A DNA stretch of 64,000 nt. Source: Caballeronia arationis. Lineage in GTDB: Bacteria > Pseudomonadota > Gammaproteobacteria > Burkholderiales > Burkholderiaceae. The stretch is taken from the NCBI RefSeq assembly GCF_001544975.2, contig NZ_FCOG02000002.1, positions 124,001 to 188,000 of the forward strand. Direction: 5' to 3'. The translations under genes and the position numbers were made by a program. This document shows, piece by piece, positions 1 through 9,052 of this stretch (position 1 is the first letter of the stretch; every line of letters starts with the position of its first letter). The notes below the pieces were generated by a model, which was given only the letters and a program-made list of their open reading frames with translations, had not been told where the DNA came from and made no database searches.

Positions 1-154
1 CCCCGCTCACCGCGAAGCCGATCAGGGCCGGACACGCGAAAAGCAGCGTCGCCCAGAGGAGCAGCCTGCGCGAGCGGCCCAGATGGCCGACGGGGCCGCT
101 CGCCGCGCTGCTTGCGCGGGGCGCGGCGGTCGTCGCGGGCTTGCGTTTCGCCAT
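1..154 (-). CDS. N-terminal fragment of an unidentified membrane protein (runs off the window)
   Basis: Reading leftwards from an ATG at 154, an open frame of 51 codons continues past the window edge. The visible N-terminus is Lys/Arg/Ala-rich (starts MAKRKPATTAAPRA) and is followed from about residue 31 by a hydrophobic stretch (LLLWATLLFACPALIGFAV) that looks like a first transmembrane helix with a basic cytosolic flank. It is divergent from the moxR operon. Too little is visible to name a family. Confidence 0.5.
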   Translation of the reverse strand, partial: MAKRKPATTAAPRASSAASGPVGHLGRSRRLLLWATLLFACPALIGFAVSG

Positions 155-498
155 GCTCGTTCTCCGTCTGCGTCGACGTGCATATCGCGCGCCGACTTCG
201 AAAAAGCCTTCTGTTTCAGCAGCGTCAATCAATCGCTTGTGCCTACCAATATCTGAAGCGCTCGATGAATTCAATCTCTTTCGTGCAGGCCGCGCGCAAC
301 AAGTGGACAAAATTGCGTCGATTCCACGCGAGCGGATTCGAAAAATCCTGTCGCGACTTTCATCGTGATATTTAAAAAGCACTTCGATACTTTGACGAAT
401 CGATTTCCCTCCAGTACCTTTTGCGGGATTGCGATTCGACATCCGGCATCGGAACACGAAATCGAAACCGAAGCTGAAACCATCCGGCGGGCGAGACC
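155..498. other. Divergent intergenic region before the moxR operon
   Basis: No convincing gene lies here; the short frames that cross it have no good ribosome-binding site and no family resemblance. The part next to 499 (about 360-470) is clearly more AT-rich than its surroundings and presumably holds the promoters for the left-hand membrane protein and the moxR operon. I could not pick out a -35/-10 pair with confidence. Confidence 0.4.
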
Positions 499-1447
499 AT
501 GCGCGATACCATCCTGCGCTTCGAGGCGAGCATCGGCGAAGCGGTCGTGGGGCAAGAAGCGGTCGTGCGGCAGATCCTCATCGCGTTGCTCGCGGACGGG
601 CACGTCCTGCTGGAAAGCCTGCCGGGGCTGGCCAAGACGCGCACGGTGAAGGCCATCGCGACGCGCCTCGCCGCGACCATGAAGCGCATCCAGTTCACTC
701 CCGACCTGCTGCCGTCCGACATCACCGGCGGCGAGACGCTGCTGCAATCCGGCACCGAGCGCTCGCTCGTTTTCCAGCCGGGTCCGATATTCGGCAATCT
801 GATTCTCGCCGACGAAATCAATCGCGCGCCCGCGAAAGTGCAATCGGCATTACTGGAAGCGATGGAAGAGCGGCAGATATCGGTGGCTGGAGAAACGCAT
901 GCGATGCCCGATCTTTTTCTGGTGATGGCGACACAAAATCCGATCGAGCAGGAAGGGACTTATCCGCTTCCCGAAGCGCAAATGGACCGGTTTTTGTTCA
1001 AAGTGCTGATCGGTTATCCGTCGCCGGAAAGCGAGCGCGAAATGTTGCGCATGTTGAGGCGTGAAAGCGTCGGCGAGCACGCGGACGTAACTGCCGACAC
1101 GCTCTCGCAGGACGATATTTTCGCCGTGCGGCGCGAAGTGGAACGCGTCGAAGTCGCGCCCGCGATCGACGAGTACATCGTCTCGCTCGTGAACGCGACG
1201 CGCCACGGCGGCGATCTGGACGCGGATCTCGGCAAGTGGATCGAGATCGGCGCGAGCCCGCGCGGCGCGATCGGCCTCGACCGTGCGAGCCGTGTCGAAG
1301 CGTGGCTTCACGCCTGACGACGTGCGCGCGGTGATCCATCCGGTGTTGAGGCACCGGCTGATTCTTTCCTACGATGCCAATGCCGATGGCATCGGCGCGG
1401 ACCAGGTGATCGACCGGCTGATCGAAAAGGTGGCGGTGCCGGCCTGA
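499..1447 (+). pseudogene. moxR: MoxR-type AAA+ ATPase, frameshifted near its C-terminus
   Basis: MoxR ATPases act as chaperones that assemble or activate partner proteins, usually with VWA proteins such as those downstream. The first 272 codons show a Walker A (SLPGLAKT, residues 40-47), Walker B (LILADEINRAP, 101-111), sensor 1 (MATQNP, 143-148) and arginine-finger region (QMDRFLF). The frame ends at 1317 after GLDRASRVEAWLHA. The missing lid segment (FTPDDVRAVIHPVLRHRLIL through EKVAVPA) continues in another frame from about 1305 to a TGA at 1447. A few residues normally found between AWL and FTPDD are absent, so a small non-triplet deletion is likely; an assembly error is the alternative. 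The downstream genes are intact. Confidence 0.8.
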
Positions 1448-1473
1448 TCTTCCGAAGCGACGGGAGCTTTCCG

Positions 1474-2469
1474 ATGGCAAACGAAGCGACGGGCAACCCT
1501 GCGGACAACCCGGACAACCCGGACAACCCGATAGGCAGCGTCTACGTCGATGCTGCGCATCTCGCGAAACTCGAGTTCCGCGCGCGCGGCCTTTCGTTCG
1601 TCGCGCCGCATCCTTTGACGAGCATCCTGTCGGGCAAGCACGCGTCGCGGCTGCGCGGCCGGGGCCTGAACTTCGAGGAAATCCGCGGCTACCTGCCCGG
1701 CGACGACATCCGCCACCTCGACTGGAAAGTGTCGATGCGCCTCGGCAAGCCGCACGTGCGCGTCTACACGGAGGAGCGCGACCGGCCGCTCCTTGTCGTC
1801 GTCGATCAGCGCATGAGCATGTTCTTCGGCTCGCGCCGCGCGTTCAAGTCGGTCGTCGCCGCCGAAGCGGCCGCGCTTGCGGTGTGGATGGCGTTCGGCG
1901 CGGGCGACCGCGTCGGCGGCGTGATCTTCGACGACCGTTCCGTCGTGCGTGTCGCGCCGCTGCGCAGCCGCAGCCGGGTCCGGTTGCTGTTCGGCGCGAT
2001 CGCGCGGATGAACGCCGCGCTCGACGCCGAAAGCGATGTGCGCACCGACTACGGCCAGCTGAACGCGGCGCTCGAAGGCGTGCTGCAACTGGCGGCGCAC
2101 GATTACCTGATCTTCGTCGTCAGCGACTTCGCCGGTGCGAACGAGCGCACGCGGCAGCTCCTGCGCGAAATGTCGACGCATAACGACGTGGTTGCGTCGA
2201 TGGTCTTCGATCCGCTCTGGCAGCAGATGCCCGAGCATCGCGCGCTCGTCGTGAGCGAGGGGCGCCTGCAGGTCGAATTGCGCATTGAGCATGAGCGCGT
2301 GCGCGCGCCGCTCGCGAGCCTTTTCCGTGGCAGGACCGCCGAAGTGGCCGAGCTGCTGCGCGCGAGCGGCGTGCCGCTGATGGCGCTGTCCACAGCCGAG
2401 CCGACCGTCGACCAGGTCCGCCGGCTGTTCGGCGAGCGTCCGCGCGCGGGCACGGAGAGCGGACTGTGA
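1474..2469 (+). CDS. DUF58 domain protein of the MoxR/Bat operon
   Basis: 331 aa. The DUF58 signature lies at residues 61-86 (RGRGLNFEEIRGYLPGDDIR followed by HLDW), and a VWA-like strand with a degenerate metal site (VVVDQRMSM) begins near residue 107. Proteins of this family are always found beside MoxR ATPases and are thought to be their partners; the biochemical role is unknown. The N-terminus holds a short Asp-Asn-Pro repeat, encoded by about three direct copies of GACAACCCG near 1504-1533. A GGAGC-type ribosome-binding site precedes the ATG. The gene is second in the operon and its stop overlaps the next start (GTGA). Confidence 0.9.
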   Translation: MANEATGNPADNPDNPDNPIGSVYVDAAHLAKLEFRARGLSFVAPHPLTSILSGKHASRLRGRGLNFEEIRGYLPGDDIRHLDWKVSMRLGKPHVRVYTEERDRPLLVVVDQRMSMFFGSRRAFKSVVAAEAAALAVWMAFGAGDRVGGVIFDDRSVVRVAPLRSRSRVRLLFGAIARMNAALDAESDVRTDYGQLNAALEGVLQLAAHDYLIFVVSDFAGANERTRQLLREMSTHNDVVASMVFDPLWQQMPEHRALVVSEGRLQVELRIEHERVRAPLASLFRGRTAEVAELLRASGVPLMALSTAEPTVDQVRRLFGERPRAGTESGL

Positions 2470-3002
2470 GCACAAACGCGGCCACGACTCGCGCGACGCC
2501 AGCGGCCGCCGGCACGCCCGCCGAACTCGCGACGCTGCACGAGTTGCCGCCGCCGCCGGCGGTCTCGTACGCGCCGCAGACGGCCGGCTGGGCCGTGCTC
2601 GCAATCGTGCTCGCCGCGTGTGCGCTGTGGGGCGCATGGGCCGGGTGGCGTCGGCATCGGAAGGAGCGATACCGGCGCGTCGCGCTCGCGGAACTGGAGC
2701 GCATCGAGGCGCGGCTCGCGCAAGCCGACCAGCGCGGCGCCGCGCTAACCGCGATTGCGCCGCTTCTCAAGCGCACGGCGCTCGCGGTTGCGCCGCGCGA
2801 GCGCGTGGCGTCGCTCACGGGCGACGCGTGGCTCGCGTTCCTGCGCGAGACGCACGGCCGCTTCGGCGCCCAGAGCGGCGCGCTCCTCGCCGTGGTGAGC
2901 TACGCCCCGGCGGAGCGGATCGCCGCGATTTCGCGCGAAGAAGCCGCAGCACTCGTCGACGAGGCGCGCGACTGGATCGCGCATCATCATGTGGAAGTTT
3001 GA
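2466..3002 (+). CDS. DUF4381 membrane protein of the MoxR/Bat operon
   Basis: 178 aa, with GTG start overlapping the preceding stop by 4 bp. An N-terminal Ala/Pro-rich tail leads to LHELPPPPAVSYAPQTAGW, the usual DUF4381 entry, then one transmembrane helix (about residues 41-61) and a basic, helical cytosolic region. The family occurs between DUF58 and VWA genes in MoxR operons and has no assigned activity. It overlaps the following VWA gene by 14 bp, so translation is probably coupled. Confidence 0.85.
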   Translation: MSTNAATTRATPAAAGTPAELATLHELPPPPAVSYAPQTAGWAVLAIVLAACALWGAWAGWRRHRKERYRRVALAELERIEARLAQADQRGAALTAIAPLLKRTALAVAPRERVASLTGDAWLAFLRETHGRFGAQSGALLAVVSYAPAERIAAISREEAAALVDEARDWIAHHHVEV

Positions 3003-4017
3003 TTTCCCGTGGATGTTCCTGCTTCTGCCGCTGCCCGCGCTCGTGTGGTGGCTCGCTCCCGGCTACCGCACGACGTCGAAGGCGGTGCGCATGCCGTTCT
3101 TCCAGGAAATGGCCGACGCAGCCGGCGAAAAGCCCGCGCCTGGTGGCGTGCGCCTGCGCCGCAACGGGCTGCAGCGCATCCTGATGCCGCTCCTGTGGGC
3201 GCTCCTCGTGGCCGCGGCGGCGAAGCCGGTCTACGTGGAAGCGCCGATCACGCGCGAGGAACCCGCACGCGACCTGATGCTCGCGATCGACCTGTCGCAA
3301 TCGATGAGCGCGCGCGATTTCGTCAGCGCCGCGACCGGCGAGCGCATGGACCGGCTGACGGCGGTCAGGCGCGTGGTGGCGGATTTCATCGCGAAACGCA
3401 AGAGCGACCGCATCGGCCTGATCGTGTTCGGCGATGCCGCGTATCCGCAGGCGCCTCTCACGCTCGATCACGACAGCGTCCTGATCCTGCTCGACCAGAT
3501 GCAGATCGGCATGGCGGGGCCGCGCACGGCGATCGGCGATGCGGTCGGTCTCTCGGTCAAGCTGATGGACAAGACGCCCGCGCCCGAAAAAGTGCTGATC
3601 CTGCTCACCGACGGCAACGACACGGCAAGCGCGATTCCGCCGCAACGCGCCGCCGAGATCGCGAAGGATCACCGGATCGTCGTGCATACCATCGGCATCG
3701 GCGATCCGGAGACGACCGGCGAGGACAAGGTCGATCTGGATGCGCTCAAGCGCATCTCGGATGCGACGGGCGGCCGGTCGTTCCACGCGCTCGGGCGGCA
3801 GGAAGACCTCGCCGCCGTCTACACGACGCTCGACCGGATCACGCCCGACAAGGTGAAGCGCGAGGTCTACCGGCCGCAGCGCGACTACTTCTGGATACCG
3901 CTCGCGCTGGCACTGTCGCTCCTGACTGCGTATCACGTCGTCGCGTGGCTCATTGCGATGCTGCGCGCGCCACGTCGCGGGCGGGCGAACTTCGGCGAGG
4001 CCACGCATGGAAATTGA
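2989..4017 (+). CDS. VWA-domain membrane protein (BatA-like)
   Basis: 342 aa. Hydrophobic segments at about residues 6-24 and 62-78 are followed by a von Willebrand A domain with an intact MIDAS metal site: DLSQS (Asp101, Ser103, Ser105), a distal Thr in the GPRTAIGDAVG loop and the LTDGND strand. A C-terminal transmembrane helix (about 305-330) anchors it, so the VWA domain is expected in the periplasm as in BatA of aerotolerance-type operons. The start overlaps the DUF4381 gene. The function is inferred as a scaffold or partner of the MoxR ATPase; no substrate can be named. Confidence 0.88.
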   Translation: MWKFDFPWMFLLLPLPALVWWLAPGYRTTSKAVRMPFFQEMADAAGEKPAPGGVRLRRNGLQRILMPLLWALLVAAAAKPVYVEAPITREEPARDLMLAIDLSQSMSARDFVSAATGERMDRLTAVRRVVADFIAKRKSDRIGLIVFGDAAYPQAPLTLDHDSVLILLDQMQIGMAGPRTAIGDAVGLSVKLMDKTPAPEKVLILLTDGNDTASAIPPQRAAEIAKDHRIVVHTIGIGDPETTGEDKVDLDALKRISDATGGRSFHALGRQEDLAAVYTTLDRITPDKVKREVYRPQRDYFWIPLALALSLLTAYHVVAWLIAMLRAPRRGRANFGEATHGN

Positions 4018-5584
4018 CCTCACCGCGTTTCATTTCCTGCGTCCCGCGTGGCTGTGGCTGTTGCTTGCGGCGGTGCTGCTGCCGTTCGTCTGGCTGCGCC
4101 GAAACGACGTCCGCGCGCACTGGCGCAACCTCATTGCGCCGCATCTGCTCGACCATCTGATCGTCGGCGACAAGGCGCGGCGCAGCCTTCAGCCCATCCA
4201 CACGCTTGCGCTGCTGATCGCGCTCGGCGCCGTCGCCGCCGCCGGCCCGACGTGGCAGCAGGAGCGGCCGCCGTTCGATCAGGACAAGGCGCCGCTCGTC
4301 GTCGTACTGGAGCTCGCGCGCTCGATGGACGCGACCGATGTCGCGCCCACGCGCATCGAGCGTGCGAAGCAGAAGGTGCTCGACCTCGCGGCCGCGCGCA
4401 AGGGCGCCCGCACGGGACTCGTCGTGTTCGCTTCGAGCGCGCATCTCGTTGTGCCGCCCACCGAGGATCCCGCGATGCTCGACCTCTACGTGCCGGCGCT
4501 CGCGCCGTCGCTGATGCCGCGCGATGGAAGGAACGCAGCGGCCGGACTGGGAATCGCCGAGCGCGTGCTTGCCAACGACCCGGCCGGCACGATCGTCTTC
4601 ATGAGCGACGGCTTCGACGAGAGCCAGTCGGATGCGTTCGTTCGCCGCGCGAAGCAGTCGCGCCACCAGCTTTTGTGGCTCGCGGTCGGGACCGAGGACG
4701 GCGGCCCGATTCGCGGTGCGGACGGCGCTATCGCGATGGATGCCGAAGGCCATCCGCTGACCGGCAGCTTCGATGCGGCCGCGATCCGCAAGATCACGGG
4801 CGCGGCGGGCATCCCGCTCGCCAGCATGCGCGCGGACGACGACGATGTGACCTGGGTCACGCGGCGCGCGCAGACGTTCCTCGCGCACGCCGAGGATTCG
4901 AAGATCGTGCCGCGCTGGAAGGAAGCCGGGTACTGGCTCGTATGGCCGCTCGTCGCGATTGCGTTGTGGTGTTTCCGGCGCGGATGGACGGTCAAATGGC
5001 TGCCGCTGCTGCTGATCTCGCTTGCATTGAGCGCCGCGCCGGGCGAAGCGCGGGCGGCGTCGTGGAACTGGATCGACCTCTTCGCCACGCACGATCAGCA
5101 GGGCCGCTGGAGTTTCGAGCACGGCGACTACAAGTCGGCGGCGCAGCGTTTCGACGACCCGGTGTGGAAGGGCCGCGCGCAGTATCTCGCGGGCGATTAC
5201 CGGGCCGCGCTGGAGAGCTTCTCGCGGCTCAGGACGCCAGAGGCGTATTTCTACATCGGCAATACGCTCGCGCATCTGAAGGACTATGCGGGCGCGGTGC
5301 TCGCCTACGACAACGCGCTCAGGGAACAGCCCGCATTTGCCGACGCCGCGTCGAACCGCGATCTGATGAAGCAGTTGCTCGCGCGGGAAAAAACGCAGCC
5401 CGAGGACGACGAAGACGCGCAACAGCCCGACCGGACCAAAACCGGCAAGAAGAGCGACAAAGGGCAGAGGGTGATGGTCCATGAGGCGCGACCGGCCGAG
5501 GACGTCTGGATGCGCAACCTCAACACCTCGCCGGCCGCATTCCTGCATCAGCGGTTCCAGCAGGAAGCGGGAGGCACGCCATGA
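4007..5584 (+). CDS. VWA-TPR membrane protein (BatB/BatC-like) with a degenerate MIDAS
   Basis: 525 aa from the ATG at 4007, chosen because it overlaps the upstream stop by 11 bp and begins at the usual N-terminus (MEIDLTAFHFLRPAWLWLL). Two N-terminal hydrophobic helices precede a VWA domain; helices near residues 307-350 and a TPR region (about 370-460) follow, so it combines BatB- and BatC-like parts. The expected D-x-S-x-S metal site reads ELARS (Glu102, Ala104, Ser106), so metal binding is probably altered or lost. The C-terminus is acidic/Lys-rich. The last 4 bp overlap the BatD-like start. Confidence 0.85.
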   Translation: MEIDLTAFHFLRPAWLWLLLAAVLLPFVWLRRNDVRAHWRNLIAPHLLDHLIVGDKARRSLQPIHTLALLIALGAVAAAGPTWQQERPPFDQDKAPLVVVLELARSMDATDVAPTRIERAKQKVLDLAAARKGARTGLVVFASSAHLVVPPTEDPAMLDLYVPALAPSLMPRDGRNAAAGLGIAERVLANDPAGTIVFMSDGFDESQSDAFVRRAKQSRHQLLWLAVGTEDGGPIRGADGAIAMDAEGHPLTGSFDAAAIRKITGAAGIPLASMRADDDDVTWVTRRAQTFLAHAEDSKIVPRWKEAGYWLVWPLVAIALWCFRRGWTVKWLPLLLISLALSAAPGEARAASWNWIDLFATHDQQGRWSFEHGDYKSAAQRFDDPVWKGRAQYLAGDYRAALESFSRLRTPEAYFYIGNTLAHLKDYAGAVLAYDNALREQPAFADAASNRDLMKQLLAREKTQPEDDEDAQQPDRTKTGKKSDKGQRVMVHEARPAEDVWMRNLNTSPAAFLHQRFQQEAGGTP

Positions 5585-6933
5585 CGTCGCGCTGGTTCGC
5601 ACGCGTATTCCTCGTCACGATACTGCTCGTCTCGCGGCACGCGTTCGCCGCCGATGTGCCGCAGACGATGGTCCGCGCGCATCTCGAACCGTCCGGACCG
5701 GTGGTAGCAGGGACGGAGGTCAGGCTCGTCGTCGATGCATTGACGACGACATGGTTCACCGCTGCGCCCGACTGGCCGCTGTTCACCGTGCCCGATGCAA
5801 TCGTCGCGCTGCCGGACGAGCAGGCGGTGAACCTCTCGGAGACGATCGGCGGAGTGAGGTGGTTCGGCGTGAGCCGCGCGTACCGGATCGTGCCGCGTGC
5901 GGCGAAGACGTTCGACATCGCGCCGTTCGAACTGACGGTTTTTCCCGGCGGCGGGGCGGACGTTCCCGTCAAGTTGAAGACGCCGTCGTTGAAGCTGACC
6001 GCCACCTTGCCGCCGGGCGCCGAGGGCATGTCGTCGTTTTTCCCGCTGACCAAGCTCACGGCGACGCAAAAGATCGAGCCTGCGCAAACACGCTTCAAAG
6101 TGGGCGATACGATCACCCGCACGATGACGCAGACCGCGAGCGGCACCGAGTCGATGCTGATTCCGCCCGTTGGATTCGCGGATATCGAAGGGCTGCGTCG
6201 CTACCCGAAGACGCCACAGACACGCAATATCGTGCAGGATCGGGCGGGGCTGCTCGCGGGCGAGCGGACCGATTCGACTGCTTACGTGGTCAATCGAAGC
6301 GGGCATTACAGGCTGCCGCCCGTCACGATCGAATGGTGGAATACAGCAACGAACAAACGCGAAACCATCGTGCTGCCGGCGGTGAGCCTGTCGGCCACGC
6401 CCGCGAAGGAGAAGCCGCTCTTCGAGATTCCCGTCGATGCGATGTCGAAGGCCGCGAGCCATATGGTGATTTACATCGACGGCGCGCGGGTCGCATATGG
6501 CGTCGCGTTGATCGCGGGCGTGTTCGCACTCGTCTGGGGTTATCCGCGGCTCGCGCGAGTGGGCGCCGCGGTGCGCGGGCGCATCCGTGAAGCGCGGCGC
6601 CGCCATGCGCAAGGCGACGCGCCCGCGTGGCGCGCATTGCGCGCGGCTGGCCGCACGGGCGCCGTGCGCCGCATCGTCCCGGCGCTCTACCGATGGCTCG
6701 ACAAGCGCCCGGAATTCGGCCGGCCGGCTCGCGTGCAGAACATCGCAAACGCGAACGCAAGCACGCACGATACGGCGCTTGCGCGACTCGCCGCGAGCGT
6801 CGCTGACGACTACGCCGGCAAGTCCGATGCGACGCTCGAATGGAGCGAAGTCGAGCGCGAACTGAAGCGGGCAGCGAAACGCACGCGACAACGCGACGCA
6901 AAACCGGCGCTTGCGCCGCTCAACGAGCGCTGA
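5581..6933 (+). CDS. BatD-like oxygen-tolerance family protein
   Basis: 450 aa. A signal peptide (cleavage likely after RHAFA, residue ~23) is followed by beta-rich repeats with conserved turns (GDTITRTMTQTASG; NRSGHYRLPPVTIEWW), one transmembrane helix at about 303-322 and a basic cytosolic tail. This is the BatD layout: a periplasmic domain anchored by one helix. It is the last gene of the moxR operon, overlaps the previous stop by 4 bp and ends 6 bp before a convergent gene. The function is known only by association with the Bat proteins. Confidence 0.82.
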   Translation: MTSRWFARVFLVTILLVSRHAFAADVPQTMVRAHLEPSGPVVAGTEVRLVVDALTTTWFTAAPDWPLFTVPDAIVALPDEQAVNLSETIGGVRWFGVSRAYRIVPRAAKTFDIAPFELTVFPGGGADVPVKLKTPSLKLTATLPPGAEGMSSFFPLTKLTATQKIEPAQTRFKVGDTITRTMTQTASGTESMLIPPVGFADIEGLRRYPKTPQTRNIVQDRAGLLAGERTDSTAYVVNRSGHYRLPPVTIEWWNTATNKRETIVLPAVSLSATPAKEKPLFEIPVDAMSKAASHMVIYIDGARVAYGVALIAGVFALVWGYPRLARVGAAVRGRIREARRRHAQGDAPAWRALRAAGRTGAVRRIVPALYRWLDKRPEFGRPARVQNIANANASTHDTALARLAASVADDYAGKSDATLEWSEVERELKRAAKRTRQRDAKPALAPLNER

Positions 6934-6939
6934 GCGCGT

Positions 6940-7812
6940 TCAGTGCAATTCGAGCCACATCGGCTGATGATCGGATGACTGGCTCGCCTGATCGACCTCG
7001 CAAGCCGCGACGCGCGCGCTCAGATCCTCCGTTACGAACACGAAATCGCAGGCGAACGGGCCGTCGGGCCATTGCTCGCGGTCGTACAGGCCCACCGTCG
7101 CGGCGCGCGGCGTGTCCGGATGCGCGATGCCCCACGCATCGACGAACGCTGGGGCATCGCCGAACGGCTCGATCATCCGCCGATACGCCGGCGACTCGAA
7201 CGCGCTGTTGAAGTCGCCGCACAGGATCGCGCTCATCGGCCGGCCGGTGTCAGCGAACGGGCTGTTCAGGCTTTCCGATTTCGCCGGGCGGCGCGCGTGA
7301 CCGCAGGCCTCGCCGTGCAGGCCGCGCAGGCGCTCGACCTGCGCGAGCCGCTGCATCTCCGAGTAGAACTCCAGATGCGTGCTGATGACGCGCAACGGTC
7401 CGACATCCGTTTCGACGACCGCTTCGAGCGCGACGCGCAGCATCGACGGCTTCGCGGGATCGGCGGGCCACGGCAGCGAATGGCGCAGCACCTGCCGCAC
7501 CGGCAGGCGGCTCACGATCGCGTTGCCGAACTGCCGCCGTCCGAGCCCGGCGCCGCTCGGCGGCAGGTCGGAGCCGAGCGCATCGAGGACGTTCGCGCCG
7601 GGCAGCAGTCCGGCCAGTTCGGCGAACTGATCGGCGCCTGGGCCGCCCGGAAGGCCACCCGACATCTCGCCCTGATCGAAACCGCGCGTGACTTCCTGCA
7701 GGCACAGGACATCGAAGTCGCACAGCGCTTTTGCCTCGCTGACGATGCGCGCGAGATCGACGCGGCCATCCACGCCGCGCCCCCACTGAATGTTCCAGTC
7801 GACGAGTCGCAT
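6940..7812 (-). CDS. Endonuclease/exonuclease/phosphatase (EEP) family hydrolase
   Basis: 290 aa from the ATG at 7812, which has AGAGGAG upstream; a longer frame lacks such a site. EEP catalytic signatures appear in order: DWNIQWG, LCLQEV (metal-binding Glu), STHLEFYS, CGDFNS (D-x-N) and the C-terminal SDHQP. These are metal-dependent phosphoesterases; the substrate (DNA, nucleotide or lipid headgroup) cannot be told from sequence. There is no signal peptide. It is convergent with the Bat operon and divergent from the sulfonate-binding protein. Confidence 0.82.
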   Translation of the reverse strand: MRLVDWNIQWGRGVDGRVDLARIVSEAKALCDFDVLCLQEVTRGFDQGEMSGGLPGGPGADQFAELAGLLPGANVLDALGSDLPPSGAGLGRRQFGNAIVSRLPVRQVLRHSLPWPADPAKPSMLRVALEAVVETDVGPLRVISTHLEFYSEMQRLAQVERLRGLHGEACGHARRPAKSESLNSPFADTGRPMSAILCGDFNSAFESPAYRRMIEPFGDAPAFVDAWGIAHPDTPRAATVGLYDREQWPDGPFACDFVFVTEDLSARVAACEVDQASQSSDHQPMWLELH

Positions 7813-7987
7813 GACGTTCTCCTCTGACCCATGCACGCGACGAGTTTAGCGCCGCCGCCAGAGACGCGCCGACGGTCGCGCCAAATCGCGCATCGCCAGA
7901 AGCAAAGCTGAAAAACTTGGTTCCTGAAGCGGGCATTGCGTTCATAGAATCTGACGTCTTTGCATCGCAATGTTATCGGGAACGCTC

Positions 7988-8977
7988 ATGCCTCAGCAGA
8001 ATTCGAAAGACGATCGACACGACGCCGTAGACGCACATCGCCGGTCGCTCCTGAAAAGTGCCGCGACGGCGGCCGCGCTTCTCGCCGTGCGCCCGGCGTT
8101 CGCGCAGGGCGATGCGAAAACCCTGCGCATCGGCTATCAGAAGTACGGCAACTTCGTCGTGCTCAAGGCGCGCGGCACGCTCGAAAAGCGGCTCGCTTCG
8201 CAGGGCGTGAACGTGCAGTGGCTCGAATTTCCAGCCGGTCCGCAGTTGCTCGAAGGCCTCAACGCAGGCGCCGTCGATGTCGGCACGGTCGGCGAAACGC
8301 CGCCGATCTTCGCGCAGGCTGCGGGCGTCGATTTCGTCTATATCGCGAACGAGCCGCCCGCGCCGCGCGGCGAAGCGATCGTCGTGCCGGCCGCCTCGCC
8401 GATCAGGACCGTGGCCGACCTGCGCGGCAAGAAGGTCGCGCTGAACAAGGGATCGAACGTCCACTTCCTGCTCGTGAAGGCGCTGCAGAATGCGAAGCTC
8501 GCCTACAGCGACATCCAGCCGGTCTATCTCGCGCCCGCCGACGCGCGCGCTGCGTTCGTGCAAGGCAGTGTCGATGCCTGGGTGATCTGGGACCCGTATC
8601 TCGCGGCGATCGAAAAGCAGGCGAATGCGCGCGTCGTCACGAACGGCGAAGGTCTCGTGCACAACACGCAGTACTACCTCGCGACGCGCAAGTTCGCGAC
8701 CGCAGAGCCGCAACTGGTGCATGCGCTGCTCGCCGAACTCGACGCCGTCGACAAGTACGGCCGCGACAACATCCCGGAGGTCGCGCGCCTCCTTTCGCCG
8801 CTCGTCGGCCTCGATGCGGCGACGCTTCAGGTGGCGCTCGAACGCACCGCCTACGGCGTGCAGCCAGTGACCGCCGAGACGCTCGCGTACCAGCAGCAGA
8901 TCGCCGATACGTTCAACGACCTGCGGCTGATTCCGAAGAAGCTCGTCGTCAGCGACGCGCGGTGGAAGACGGCTTAG
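7988..8977 (+). CDS. Sulfonate/nitrate/taurine-type ABC transporter substrate-binding protein (SsuA-like)
   Basis: 329 aa. The N-terminus has a twin-arginine-like leader (HRRSLLK followed by a hydrophobic run ending AFAQG), so Tat or Sec export to the periplasm is likely. The mature part begins LRIGYQKYGNFVVLKARG and contains EFPAGPQLLEGLNAGAVDVG and GSVDAWVIWDPYL, hallmark segments of aliphatic-sulfonate-binding SsuA. No permease or ATPase gene is adjacent, so it is an orphan in this window. An in-frame ATG at 7970 also exists; 7988 is preferred for its weak GGGA site. The ligand is inferred only. Confidence 0.82.
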   Translation: MPQQNSKDDRHDAVDAHRRSLLKSAATAAALLAVRPAFAQGDAKTLRIGYQKYGNFVVLKARGTLEKRLASQGVNVQWLEFPAGPQLLEGLNAGAVDVGTVGETPPIFAQAAGVDFVYIANEPPAPRGEAIVVPAASPIRTVADLRGKKVALNKGSNVHFLLVKALQNAKLAYSDIQPVYLAPADARAAFVQGSVDAWVIWDPYLAAIEKQANARVVTNGEGLVHNTQYYLATRKFATAEPQLVHALLAELDAVDKYGRDNIPEVARLLSPLVGLDAATLQVALERTAYGVQPVTAETLAYQQQIADTFNDLRLIPKKLVVSDARWKTA

Positions 8978-9052
8978 GGCAGCGCCTGACGAGTGTCGTG
9001 GAATCCGGTACTGTGCTTGCTCAGTATCGCGACACACACGACACTCGAAGCC

